From Ostreococcus mediterraneus (lineage: Eukaryota > Chlorophyta > Mamiellophyceae > Mamiellales > Bathycoccaceae), in the NCBI GenBank assembly GCA_012295225.1, contig WMKK01000008.1, positions 496,001 to 560,000 of the forward strand: a stretch of 64,000 bases of DNA, given 5' to 3'. A model generated the notes under the pieces. It ran no database searches and had not been told where the DNA came from. It saw only the letters and a list, made by a program, of their open reading frames with translations. This document shows positions 9,486-18,606 of the stretch, in pieces (position 1 is the first letter of the stretch; every line of letters starts with the position of its first letter). Both the position numbers and the translations under genes were made by a program.

Positions 9486-10091
9486 TTATTCGTCATCATC
9501 CTTTAGCTGCTGCATCATCTTAGTGAGCTCTGCCTCAGGCATTTCTTCCAAACGTTTTTGCATCACCGCGTCTTCGTAATCCTTCAACTGCTTCACGTAC
9601 GTCATATCCTTGTTGAACACTCGAAGCACGTACGACGCCACCCATACCAACGTAAGTCCAAGCACAAACGTTAATTGCACCGCGTTCCCAGCCTTCACGG
9701 CATCCATCCCCGCGAACGTTTGTAACCCGTAGTACGACGCGAACCCAGCCCCGGTGAGTCCACCGCCCAAAAGCATGACATCCTTGCGCGTGTACCCGAA
9801 CGGCGCGTCCTCCCCATCATCCCCCGATGCCGCGCGCGTGATCACCACCCGCGCCTTGGACTTCATCGTCGTCGTCGTCGTCGTGGCCTTCGTCGTCGTC
9901 ATCAGCAATGTGTTTTTGACTGACACCCTAGAAGCGCAGCGACGTCGCATCGTCATGGACGCCGCCGTCGCGGTCGGCATCACCGCACGTCGCCCCGTGC
10001 GCGCGTGCGACGCGTGCGCACGCGTCATCGTCATCGTCATCGTCGTTGTCGTCATCATCGTCGCGAGTCGTCTCGTCGTCGCGTCGCGCAA
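9486..10091 (-). CDS. DUF3007 family thylakoid/plastid membrane protein
   Basis: Cyanobacterial/plastid family of unknown function. The mature region shows two transmembrane helices (LLGGGLTGAGFASYYGLQTF and VQLTFVLGLTLVWVASYVLR), then the family-specific tail NKDMTYVKQLKDYEDAV and QKRLEEMPEAELTKMMQQ. The N-terminal ~85 residues are Met/Thr/Arg-rich, consistent with a transit peptide. An alternative start at 9980 (MPTATAASMTM) would still leave a full presequence. 201 residues from the first ATG. Converges with its left neighbour, 64 bp apart, and diverges from the ENT gene, 69 bp apart. Confidence 0.78.
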   Translation of the reverse strand: MRDATTRRLATMMTTTTMTMTMTRAHASHARTGRRAVMPTATAASMTMRRRCASRVSVKNTLLMTTTKATTTTTTMKSKARVVITRAASGDDGEDAPFGYTRKDVMLLGGGLTGAGFASYYGLQTFAGMDAVKAGNAVQLTFVLGLTLVWVASYVLRVFNKDMTYVKQLKDYEDAVMQKRLEEMPEAELTKMMQQLKDDDE

Positions 10092-10160
10092 TGACGATCA
10101 GGTGTTTGAAAAAGATGACGTCGCGTCACTCGTTGGCGCCGTCGCCGCCGACCGCGGTCG

Positions 10161-11543
10161 ATGTCGCCGCGCGGGGACGCACGCGCCGCGACGGTACCGA
10201 GCGCGGACGATGCGTACAGGCGACAACGCACGGCGATATACGGTGCATTCTTCGCCATTGGTATCGGGACGCTGTGCCCATGGAATGTCTTCATCACCGA
10301 ACGCGCGTACTTTGCGCGACGATTTACGAGCGGTGACGCCCCAGCGCGGGCGTACGTGGGGAATAATTTCGAGGGCATGTTTGCGAACGCCTATGCCGGG
10401 GCGAATTTGCTTGGATTGTTGCTGTGCGCGCGCGTGATGGATGCTACGCGCGCGCGCGCGGGACGACTGGCGGTGCCGCTGGGCGTCGTCGGGTGCGCCG
10501 TCGGGACGAGCGCGATGGTGGCGTGTGCGTCGACGATGAGTGGAGATGCGGTTTTCGTGCACACTATTGTTGTTATTATTGTTGTCGGGTTTGCCAGCGC
10601 GTTGGCGCAAGGTGGTGGGTTTGCTGTGGCGAGTTATTTACCGCCGACGTACGCGCAGGCGACGATGAGCGGACAAGCGGCGAGCGGCGTGGCGGTGTCG
10701 CTCGTGGCGATGATGACCACAGCAGGGGCGAATGGCGCGTCAAATGTGCAAGCAGTGGTGTACTTTTCTATTGCGGCGTGCGTGTTATTCGCTTGCGCGT
10801 GGGCGACGTGGTATGTAGAGACGATTCCATTGTATCAAAAGTTGTTGACGGAGTCGTCGTCGAGCGCGACGTCGACGTCAACGCGCGGACTCTTGGATGG
10901 CGACGCGAATGACGACGAGGACATAGATGAGGGCGGTGAAGACATTGAACTTAATCCATGGAGCGAAGACGACGAAGATGTGCGCGCGCGAGCGTCATCA
11001 ACTGCAGATGTCGGAGAGTGTACAAAGTATCGTCTTGCCGTACTGTTGACATTCACCGTCACGTTGAGCGTGTTTCCGGCGGTGACGAGCGCGATACAAA
11101 GCGCACACAACCTATTTGGCAATCTCTGGTCACCGATGCTCTTCTTACTCTTCAACGTCGGTGATTTAATTGGCCGACATTGCGCCACGGTGTATCCCAA
11201 AACACCACCCAGAGGCGACGCGTTGCTCCGTCTCGCTTTGGCTCGATGCGTCTTTGCGCCGCTTCTCGCGTCGTGCAACGTCTCCACCACAACCACCATC
11301 AATACTTGGCGTATTCCTCGCCTATTCACGAACGAATTCTGGCCAATTCTATTCATCCTAGCCTTAGCCATCACGAACGGTTGGATCGCGAGCCTTGGCA
11401 TGATGCACGGTCCGTCCAGAGCGTCGCTCGACCGGCGTCCGCGCGAAGGCGTCGCCCTCGCCATCGCCCTCGTCGCCGGAATCTTCATCGGTTCCTCGTT
11501 ATCCATGCTCCTCGTCACCGCGTGTACATCATCATCATCATAA
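10161..11543 (+). CDS. Equilibrative nucleoside transporter (ENT/SLC29)
   Basis: Multipass carrier for nucleosides or nucleobases. The first helix carries the family hallmark GTLCPWNVFITERAYF; later helices include NAYAGANLLGLLLCARV, GFASALAQGGGFAVASYLP and the ENT-like TMSGQAASGVAVSL. A long acidic intracellular loop (about residues 245-290, Asp/Glu-rich) sits between helices 6 and 7 as usual in ENTs. The C-terminal half has NVGDLIGRHCA and ends GIFIGSSLSMLLV. About 11 helices expected, 460 residues, normal family size. Substrate and membrane (plasma or tonoplast) cannot be read from the sequence. Confidence 0.88.
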   Translation: MSPRGDARAATVPSADDAYRRQRTAIYGAFFAIGIGTLCPWNVFITERAYFARRFTSGDAPARAYVGNNFEGMFANAYAGANLLGLLLCARVMDATRARAGRLAVPLGVVGCAVGTSAMVACASTMSGDAVFVHTIVVIIVVGFASALAQGGGFAVASYLPPTYAQATMSGQAASGVAVSLVAMMTTAGANGASNVQAVVYFSIAACVLFACAWATWYVETIPLYQKLLTESSSSATSTSTRGLLDGDANDDEDIDEGGEDIELNPWSEDDEDVRARASSTADVGECTKYRLAVLLTFTVTLSVFPAVTSAIQSAHNLFGNLWSPMLFLLFNVGDLIGRHCATVYPKTPPRGDALLRLALARCVFAPLLASCNVSTTTTINTWRIPRLFTNEFWPILFILALAITNGWIASLGMMHGPSRASLDRRPREGVALAIALVAGIFIGSSLSMLLVTACTSSSS

Positions 11544-11767
11544 TCATCATCACATGTACCTTGTAGTGTAACGTACGCTCTGTATAGTAGAGCAAACTTG
11601 CGACTGGGCTCGCCGTCGCATGTCATCACAAAAAAAAGTACACCGCCGCCGCCACATTGATCGCCATTCAGCGCCTCCGTCGTTGACTGCCTGACGACGA
11701 CGACGACGTCGACGACGCGCGCACACACGTGAAGAACGCACACGACACACGCACGCATCCGACCGAC

Positions 11768-14023
11768 ATGGGACGCGGCGGTGGACGCGGATTCGGCAAG
11801 CGACGGGGCGGCGGCGGCGGCGGTGGTCGAGGTCAAGGACACACCACTGGCGCGTTTTCGCGCGATTTTAAGCGACAAAAACCAAACGAATGGGGCGCCG
11901 ATCGCGCACCGAGGGATCATCGCACCGGTGGGAGCGCACAGGGTGGGTTTAACGACGTGAAAAAGGAAAATGAGGCGTTTGAGGCGTATTACAAGGCGCA
12001 GAAGATTGTCCCAGAGGAGGAATGGGAGACGTTTTTAGAATCGCTTCGGTCGCCGTTGCCGATGACGTTTCGTATTAATGGAAGCGGGAAGTTTGCAACG
12101 CAAATGAGAGATCAGTTGGAGGGTACGTTGTTTGCACAGTTGATGCGAGAGACGGCGAATTCAGAGACGGGGACGGTGGATGAGGAGCTCAGGAGCGTAC
12201 CGCCGCCGACGCCGTTGGCGTGGTATCCCGAGCGTTTGGCGTGGCAGTTCAACTATTCTCGTGCGCAGTTGCGTCGACTTCCAGTGTTGCAAGGAATTTT
12301 CGATTTTATCAAAAACGCAAACGAGCTCGGGTCGATCTCGAGACAAGAGGCGGTGTCGATGATTCCGCCATTCTTTTTGGATGCGCAACCGCATCATAGA
12401 ATTTTGGACATGTGCGCGTCGCCGGGGAGTAAGACGTTTCAGATTTTGGAACGCATGCACGGAGAGATGCTCGAGGGCGCGTCGAAGATGCCTACTGGGT
12501 TCGTCGTCGCGAACGATGTGGATTTGAAGCGTTGCAACTTGTTGACGCATCAAACCAAACGTGCAAACTCGCCCACGTTGCTCGTGACCAACCACGAAGC
12601 GCAAAATTTCCCAGTCATTCGCTCGCCGACGGGTGAAAAGTTTGAGTTTGACGCGATCTTGTGCGACGTTCCGTGCACGGGTGATGCCACGATGCGAAAG
12701 GCGCCTGACATCTGGAACAGATGGACTCCAGGTAATGGCAATGGATTGCATCCGCTGCAGCTCAAGATTGCCCTTCGCGGAGCGCAGCTCCTCAAGGTTG
12801 GCGGTCGATTGGTGTACAGCACGTGCTCTTTGAATCCGATTGAGAACGAAGCTGTCGTTGCGGCGTTACTCAAGGAAACCGACGGTGCTTTGGAACTCCT
12901 CGATGTGAGCGCAGAGTTGCCAGATTTGAAGCGAAGTCCAGGATTGTGCGAATGGCAAGTGTGGGACAAGTTTGGATACCACCCGACGCTCGACGGACCG
13001 GAACAAAAGTACAAGTTGTGCGAGACTATGTTTTCCAGTGATGAAACGAAAAATATGCCTCTCGAACGATGCTTGAGATTGCTACCGCATCATCAAGATA
13101 CTGGTGGGTTCTTCGTCGCAGTCTTCCAAAAGACGAAGGATATAGACGTCGAGGAAGAGCCCGTGCGACCGCCAAAGGAGCGTCTCAAGGTGGAGCTCAC
13201 CGTGGACGCCAAAGAACACGTGTCGTTGTCGTACGACACGTTTAAAATTTTCAAGAAGAACGCTCAGCCGGTGCATATTGAAGTGGATGAAAAGGGCGAA
13301 TATTTGCTTCCGCACCGAGGTCCTAGCGGTCCCAAGGGTGGCACAAAATGGCTCGGTATTGATCCGGTGTTGCCAGTGAACGACGAAAAGGTCATCAACA
13401 GCATTTTCGACGTTTATGGCATGGACCGTGAGCTCATTCCGTTGCATAAAAACTGTGTTACTCGCACGACAGATACGACGCGACCGAAACGCGTGTACAT
13501 CATCACCGATGGTATGCGACAATACTTGGCGTGTGACGATAGAGAACAACTTCGCGTTACAGCGTGCGGCCTCAAGGCGTTTGAGCGTCAAGAAATCAAG
13601 GAGCAAGTTAAGGACCAAGAGGCTGGTCAAGTGTGCGACTTCCGTTTGACGCAAGATGGTATGCCTATGATATTCCCTTTCGTCAATAATCGTATTGTAC
13701 GACCGACTTTGGAAGACTACAAGACGATTCTGGAGCGGCGCACTTTGGCTTTTGAGCTCAACGCTGAGGCACCGGAACGCGCGGTGGTTTCATGCGCCGA
13801 AACCAAGGCGGCGTTGCTCGCGATAACGTTAGGATGCTGTGTATTAGTTCCGCGAGATGAAGATCTTGCGGCGATAGGGGCTACGAAGGCTGACTTGGCC
13901 ATCGCATGCTGGCGTGGACGCACATCCTGCAACTTACTAGTCAGCAAGGTTGAGACGATTCATTTTGTTGACAAACTCAAGACTGCTCTGATGCCAGCGC
14001 CGACGGACGCGATGGAAACGTGA
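11768..14023 (+). CDS. tRNA (cytosine-5) methyltransferase, NSUN2/Trm4 type
   Basis: S-adenosylmethionine-dependent enzyme that makes m5C in tRNA and other RNA. After a Gly/Arg-rich start (MGRGGGRGFGKRRGG) come the N-terminal RNA-binding part and the Rossmann MTase with DMCASPGSKTFQ (motif I). Motif IV CDVPCTGDATM and motif VI YSTCSLNPIENE follow. The two catalytic cysteines fall at residues 303 and 353, 50 residues apart, exactly the spacing of human NSUN2. A C-terminal PUA-like region follows. ATG 11768 is chosen over the in-frame ATG at 11729 because it begins the RGG tract. 751 residues. Mostly nuclear/nucleolar in other eukaryotes. Confidence 0.95.
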   Translation: MGRGGGRGFGKRRGGGGGGGRGQGHTTGAFSRDFKRQKPNEWGADRAPRDHRTGGSAQGGFNDVKKENEAFEAYYKAQKIVPEEEWETFLESLRSPLPMTFRINGSGKFATQMRDQLEGTLFAQLMRETANSETGTVDEELRSVPPPTPLAWYPERLAWQFNYSRAQLRRLPVLQGIFDFIKNANELGSISRQEAVSMIPPFFLDAQPHHRILDMCASPGSKTFQILERMHGEMLEGASKMPTGFVVANDVDLKRCNLLTHQTKRANSPTLLVTNHEAQNFPVIRSPTGEKFEFDAILCDVPCTGDATMRKAPDIWNRWTPGNGNGLHPLQLKIALRGAQLLKVGGRLVYSTCSLNPIENEAVVAALLKETDGALELLDVSAELPDLKRSPGLCEWQVWDKFGYHPTLDGPEQKYKLCETMFSSDETKNMPLERCLRLLPHHQDTGGFFVAVFQKTKDIDVEEEPVRPPKERLKVELTVDAKEHVSLSYDTFKIFKKNAQPVHIEVDEKGEYLLPHRGPSGPKGGTKWLGIDPVLPVNDEKVINSIFDVYGMDRELIPLHKNCVTRTTDTTRPKRVYIITDGMRQYLACDDREQLRVTACGLKAFERQEIKEQVKDQEAGQVCDFRLTQDGMPMIFPFVNNRIVRPTLEDYKTILERRTLAFELNAEAPERAVVSCAETKAALLAITLGCCVLVPRDEDLAAIGATKADLAIACWRGRTSCNLLVSKVETIHFVDKLKTALMPAPTDAMET

Positions 14024-14273
14024 AAAGTTGGAAAATAAACACATGCGCCGTCACGTTGGCACTCTTTCTGTAGTAGCACCCTAGAAGAAGATGAGGAAAT
14101 GAAAATTTCTTTCAAGCATAAAAAAAGTTCAACAACCTCGACCTCACTTTGTTGCGCCTCGCATCTTCACCACTCTCGTGTGCATTCGAATAATCGCAGT
14201 GCTGGTGATAAATATCACGTCTCTATCGTTGATATCGCGCGATTAGCGCTTTTATGCTACATTGGCAGATCTC

Positions 14274-14789
14274 ATGGACCCAACGCTCGACGCCGACTGC
14301 GGGGAAGGCGTGGCGCTCGAAGTGCAAGCCCCGTTTGCCGAGCTCCTGGTTTCGGGAACAAAAATCATCGACGTGCGCACGTATGCTCTAAGTGAGCGCA
14401 TGCTCAATCGACCGGTGTACATCATCGAAACCACGGGTGGAGTACCTGGGAAATCAGTTTTAGGTGATACAGTTGACAAATACAAACTCCCCGAGGGCGC
14501 GAGCGCTAAAGCCGTCGGGTGGGTGGTTTTCAGCGCTTGTGATGCATACACGAGTGCTGAGGCGTTCAAAAGCGATGAATCGAAACATTTAGTCGAATCT
14601 GACTCGGTGTATGCGTTCGGCAAAGGCGCACCAGGCACAGAATTTTTTGCTTGGCGAGTCGCTCGATGTGGTCGCGGTTGCGCGCTTCTACTCAATCATC
14701 GCAGTCTCTACCGCAGCGTCTACGCCGTGCGCGTCGAACGCGAGACAGGATTCGATCTACCGAATGACCTGCGACGCGGGTTCGAATAG
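14274..14789 (+). CDS. ASCH/PUA-like domain protein
   Basis: Small soluble protein of 171 residues. The opening VALEVQAPFAELLVSGTKIIDVRTY matches the ASCH-type pattern in which an [A/P]-[F/Y]-x-x-[L]-[L]-x-G-x-K helix is followed by a strand with an acidic residue and Arg. The second half has VGWVVFSACDAYTSAEAF and FAWRVARC, also usual in this fold. ASCH domains resemble PUA and are thought to bind RNA or modified bases. No catalytic claim is made. ATG 14274 is the first real ATG; the frame opens at a TTG 12 bases earlier. Alternative: any other PUA-like family. Confidence 0.5.
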   Translation: MDPTLDADCGEGVALEVQAPFAELLVSGTKIIDVRTYALSERMLNRPVYIIETTGGVPGKSVLGDTVDKYKLPEGASAKAVGWVVFSACDAYTSAEAFKSDESKHLVESDSVYAFGKGAPGTEFFAWRVARCGRGCALLLNHRSLYRSVYAVRVERETGFDLPNDLRRGFE

Positions 14790-14862
14790 TACCACCTAGC
14801 GAATAGCGTGTAGTAATCTAGAAGGAAAAGAACAAGGAAGGCCTCACAATTTCGCGTGTGAT

Positions 14863-15876
14863 ATGACAGCTCACGCGCTCGCGGCACGCCTTTCGAGCGC
14901 GCGTGCGCGGCTGCAGCGCGTAACGTCGCGCGCGCAACACGATTGGCGTCGCCACCGTAAGGCGGACGTTTTACGCGAGCGCTTCTGCACGCGAGCAGGG
15001 GACCAAGGCGAAGTGGATAGCGTGAGAGACAGCGGTGTTGCTTCGACGTCGACGTCGTCAGCGACGGTAACGCTCAGCGTAGAAAAGGCGTTCAAACGTA
15101 TGTGGACGCGTGCGGATAAATGGCACGTGCATGGAATTTCAGGTGGCGCGTACACCGTGCTCGGTGCGGCTTTGATGGCGCAGTGGGCGTCGCAAGACGT
15201 GAGCGCGTTGACGTCGTCATCCTACGTCATGCCCGAGCTCGATCTTATTACGACGGAAATTAGTCTAGCGCTCGCCACAGTGTGTGCGTTGAGTGGTCTT
15301 CCGCTGTCTAAAAGCCGCGGATGGCGCAAAACCGAGTTGAGCTTGCGGTCGGTGGCCTTTCAACTCGTATTGACGTGGGAAGCGTTCCGCTTTTCGGGCG
15401 TCATAGACCGCACGGTGGAGCACGTACCGCTTTTGGACGACTTTTCATTTGCCATGATTCCATTTGTATGGCAAACGTGCACGACGTCGTACATACTTTT
15501 ATGCACTAAGGATGACAAGCGTTCCGCCATCGGCGTCTGGCTCGGCGTCCTGGGCTTTGGCGCTCAAATCTTCCCCGCGCACGCCGTGCTCGATTCCAGC
15601 ACCGTCGCCGCCCTCGACGCGACGCGTCCAGGTCTATCCATACTATGGACGCATTCCGTCTGTGGACTCATCTGGCTATTAAACTGGTCCACATTCGGCG
15701 CGTCTTTACGCGCCCGCGCCGCGTTGGTCGACGACGCGAAATTTCGCGCCAATTTCCTCGCCCGCCCCTCCCTATTCTGGCTCGCGCTCTTCGTCTGTGA
15801 CATCACAGCTCACGCCCCATTCGCGTCCTTTGCCGATTACCTCACCAGTAAACTCGGCGCCGTCGTCGTCATGTAG
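14863..15876 (+). CDS. Multipass membrane protein of unknown function
   Basis: I do not recognise the family. The first ~80 residues are Arg/Ala-rich and hydrophilic (possible organellar presequence). From about residue 95 there are roughly seven hydrophobic segments, including GGAYTVLGAALMAQWAS, ISLALATVCALSGLPL, FAMIPFVWQTCTTSYILLC, AIGVWLGVLGFGAQIFPAHA, LWTHSVCGLIWLLNW and PSLFWLALFVCDITAHAPF. A His sits in the first helix region (WHVHGISGG) and others recur near helix ends. That pattern suggests, but does not prove, a metal- or heme-binding membrane protein. 337 residues. Lies just upstream of the long TOC1 promoter on the same strand. Confidence 0.65.
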   Translation: MTAHALAARLSSARARLQRVTSRAQHDWRRHRKADVLRERFCTRAGDQGEVDSVRDSGVASTSTSSATVTLSVEKAFKRMWTRADKWHVHGISGGAYTVLGAALMAQWASQDVSALTSSSYVMPELDLITTEISLALATVCALSGLPLSKSRGWRKTELSLRSVAFQLVLTWEAFRFSGVIDRTVEHVPLLDDFSFAMIPFVWQTCTTSYILLCTKDDKRSAIGVWLGVLGFGAQIFPAHAVLDSSTVAALDATRPGLSILWTHSVCGLIWLLNWSTFGASLRARAALVDDAKFRANFLARPSLFWLALFVCDITAHAPFASFADYLTSKLGAVVVM

Positions 15877-15986
15877 TCAACACCACAACCGTAACGCCGT
15901 ACGACCGCTCCAATACCGTCCCGGGTGGCACACATCGGTCGGTCGGACCACTGAACCACGACTGAACCACGTCGCACCATGGGCCT

Positions 15987-16012
15987 AGATATTTTGAGAT
16001 TTCAAAATATCT
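15987..16012. promoter_or_regulatory. Inverted pair of evening elements in the TOC1 promoter
   Basis: Perfect 11-bp inverted repeat: AGATATTTTGA at 15987-15997, spacer GATT, then TCAAAATATCT at 16002-16012. Each arm contains the exact nine-base evening element AAAATATCT (reverse at 15987-15995, forward at 16004-16012), the binding site of CCA1/LHY-type MYB repressors in plants. It lies about 785 bp upstream of the TOC1 start and 110 bp after the preceding stop. The motif match is seen; regulation is inferred from the plant and Ostreococcus clock model. Confidence 0.8.
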
Positions 16013-16447
16013 CCATACAGCGTACCTGTATGTACTCACAAATCATTCAATCATGATTGGTCAACATGAACCACTCATGTCCCCCGGCGGGGTACACGCG
16101 AATCTTTTTCAAAAAGTGCGCGTTTTATGTCCCGCACCGCACGAGATCTCACCCGCACGTCGGCGTTCGATGCGCTTTATTACGACGTGCGCGCGCGCTT
16201 TATCGTCGTCGCGTCGCGTCGCGTCCGTCGATGCCGCGCGCGAGCGGCGGCGGCGGCGGCGGCGCGCGACACACCGCGTCGTTGACGACCGCGCGCACAC
16301 ACATAACCCCGAGACCGTCGTCGTCGTCGTCGTCGTTTCACCTCGCATCGCGGGATTGAGACACAGCCGTCACACAGTCGTAATCGCACAGACAGACAGA
16401 CATTCATTCATTCGTTGAAACCACCAGGTGCCGTTGTTCGTGCGCTG

Positions 16448-16483
16448 GATTGATTTGATTGATTGATTGATTTGATTTGATTT
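16448..16483 (+). repeat. GATT/GATTT tract in the TOC1 leader
   Basis: Eight tandem units mixing GATT and GATTT, about 315 bp upstream of the TOC1 ATG. It probably lies in the leader or core promoter. Confidence 0.8.
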
Positions 16484-16796
16484 GTGATTACTAGACACGG
16501 GAAAAGGGCGTGCGCGCGATTCGAGACGCGTTTCAGGCACACATAGTGTAGTGTTGAACTCGAGTGCTGCGTATTGCGGCGAGAGACGAGGGTTCGACAC
16601 GACACGGGGACGAGGACGGGACTGGATTACTCGAGGACGTTTTGACGAGTAATCCAACCGCGTTGGGTTGTTGTATTTACGACGGACGACGACGACGACG
16701 ACGAAGAGTCGAGACGTAGTCGTTTTGAGCGTGAATATAACGTATATTGTTCATTGCGAGAAGATACGCGCGCGTGCGTCTTCTTTTTGGTGAACG

Positions 16797-18482
16797 ATGG
16801 AGGAATCGCGACGTCGACGTCGGGGACAGACGAAGGCGGAGAACGCGAAGGACATGGATGTGGCGGAGGATGATGACATGGGTGGATATCGCTTGCGCGT
16901 GCTCGTAGTTGAAGATGACGATGATACGCGCGCAATGGTGGATTCTATGCTTCAATCGCTCGGAGTCGAAGTCGTGCACGCACGCGACGGCGCTGAAGCG
17001 CTCGAGGCGTTGAAACGGTGCGACGAGGCAAGGATCGATATGATTTTGGCGGATATATTAATCCCCGAAGTCGATGGTGAGGAATTACTCGATGCAGTAC
17101 GTACAAATACCAAGTTGCACGGCGTGCCAGTCGTCATCATGTCCACTGTGGACGAAAGACACGCAAAGGGTGAACGCATCGAAGGCGCGGGGGCGACGGA
17201 TTTTTTAACCAAGCCTCTGAGCCGATCAATGCTGAAAGAAAGTCTAGCGCGTACGACGCGTGGGACGGCAACGATTTCCAATGACAGCGAAAGCGTCGAT
17301 GCCGCAGGTGGTGCTGGCAGCGATGCGGCGCGACAGACGGGCAAAGAGTCCCCAGCCGAGGGTGGGTCTGGTGCCGACGAAAGCGCAAAGAGTTCGTTAA
17401 CAAAGCAGATCAGCGCCGAAAAGGCTGGCAGCGGTGGCGACGGCAGCGGTGGTTCCGTACCGCGACAGAAGTGCGATTCTGGCTCGGACAATCATTACCA
17501 TGAAAAACCGCTCACGCGCCGCTCGGAGGCGGAAGCCATGGATCGTTGGGCGAGTCGTGAAGGCGGTTCGGGTGATTGCGGCTCTGATGACTCTGCGCCG
17601 CGTACTGGAAGTGGATCGGGTAGTCATGAAGGCTCGGGCTCAGGCCAACGCGATCCGAACGATAAAACGCATTTCCGTGGTTTGAGCGTACAACTCGTCA
17701 AGGCGCACGGAGGAGCGACGACGATGCTTGAATTGAGTCTCCCCGAAAATTCGGCGGAGAATGTCACAGTACGTCGCTCAAACTCGCGTTCCGCGTTTCA
17801 AGGGTTTCAAAAGTTTTTGAAAACCAATGTCAAGCAAGCTCCAGTGCACATGATGAGTATTGACTTAACGCAGCAGCATCAGTCGTTTTACGAAGCGTCA
17901 TCCATCGGTGGCATGCCAGCAACGGATTACGTCAACTTTTTCGGTGCGGCGGCGGGTCCGTCGCATTCGTCGCAGCTCGATGCGCAGTATTCGCAGCAAA
18001 CTCAGCAGCAACTGCAGTCACAACCGTCGCACTATTCCATGGAAATGGAGTACGCTGCAGCGTTGGGTCACGGTGCGGCGCATGTAAATCCCTTTTACAC
18101 CGTTTTACAAACCGCCGCCGAGCACGCGCAGCGGGCGCCGTCAAACCAAGCGACTGAACATCGTGCCGCAGCTATTCGGCGATTTCTCAAGAAGCGCAAA
18201 GAGCGTAACTTTGACAAAAAAGTTCGCTATGAATCGCGACAAAAACTTGCGGTGTCTCGACCTCGCGTGCGTGGGCAGTTCATGTCAAACGCCACAAAGG
18301 GCGACTCAACGACAGGCAAGACCAAGCGCGCCTCCACATCGAAAGGCCAAGTCAAAGAAGAGCTTCGTGACGCCGAATACTGTCACGGTTCTAACGAAGG
18401 TTCCGGGGAGGATTCGAAAGAAGACTCCAAAGAGGGCTCTCGCAGTTCATCTCGTCAAGAAGGCCAAGGCTCGGGCGAATAA
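16797..18482 (+). CDS. TOC1: TOC1 / pseudo-response regulator with CCT domain
   Basis: Core clock protein of the green lineage: an N-terminal receiver (about residues 33-145) and a C-terminal CCT domain (about 453-497), with a Ser/Gly-rich linker between. The receiver reads VLVVEDDDDTRAMV, then ILADILIPEVDG, VVIMSTVD and DFLTKPL. It therefore keeps the acidic pair (D40/D41), a phospho-acceptor Asp (D86), the hydroxyl residue (S116) and the invariant Lys (K139). The CCT domain reads AAAIRRFLKKRKERNF, KKVRYESRQKLA and RPRVRGQF, the DNA-binding and nuclear-localising part. The C-terminus is Ser/Glu/Gly-rich. 561 residues, single exon. A 920-bp upstream region with two evening elements fits CCA1-type control. 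Receiver plus CCT is diagnostic of PRR/TOC1; which PRR rests on Mamiellales having a single TOC1-like gene, as I recall. Confidence 0.93.
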   Translation: MEESRRRRRGQTKAENAKDMDVAEDDDMGGYRLRVLVVEDDDDTRAMVDSMLQSLGVEVVHARDGAEALEALKRCDEARIDMILADILIPEVDGEELLDAVRTNTKLHGVPVVIMSTVDERHAKGERIEGAGATDFLTKPLSRSMLKESLARTTRGTATISNDSESVDAAGGAGSDAARQTGKESPAEGGSGADESAKSSLTKQISAEKAGSGGDGSGGSVPRQKCDSGSDNHYHEKPLTRRSEAEAMDRWASREGGSGDCGSDDSAPRTGSGSGSHEGSGSGQRDPNDKTHFRGLSVQLVKAHGGATTMLELSLPENSAENVTVRRSNSRSAFQGFQKFLKTNVKQAPVHMMSIDLTQQHQSFYEASSIGGMPATDYVNFFGAAAGPSHSSQLDAQYSQQTQQQLQSQPSHYSMEMEYAAALGHGAAHVNPFYTVLQTAAEHAQRAPSNQATEHRAAAIRRFLKKRKERNFDKKVRYESRQKLAVSRPRVRGQFMSNATKGDSTTGKTKRASTSKGQVKEELRDAEYCHGSNEGSGEDSKEDSKEGSRSSSRQEGQGSGE

Positions 18483-18606
18483 TTTTCCATGTTACAGTCC
18501 AACAATCCTCTAGTCACATTCAAGCGCCATCGCGCGTTCAAGAACTTGTACAAAGGATGCACACTAATGCGCACATGTAATACATTTTTTGTCTCTACTA
18601 TCTAAT

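Larger units (their letters stand above)
15877..16796 (+). promoter_or_regulatory. TOC1 upstream region and leader
   Basis: The longest gene-free stretch in the window (920 bp), between a membrane-protein gene and TOC1 on the same strand. It holds the inverted evening-element pair (15987-16012), a 12-bp palindrome CAATCATGATTG (16048-16059) that includes an ATTGG/CCAAT box, and short AGAC and ATTC tetranucleotide runs (about 16388-16414). It also holds a GATT/GATTT tract (16448-16483) and a GAC tract just upstream of the gene. Open frames here are short and repeat-driven, and I see no convincing gene. Several ATGs precede the TOC1 start, so a long leader would carry upstream ORFs. Confidence 0.7.

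Noticed and set aside
10835-11920. 361-residue open frame antisense to the ENT transporter
   Set aside because: No recognisable domain, low-complexity ends, and it overlaps an intact transporter.
16053-16418. Open frames in the TOC1 upstream region
   Set aside because: Repeat-driven Arg/Val/Ser runs without domain features; more consistent with promoter or leader.
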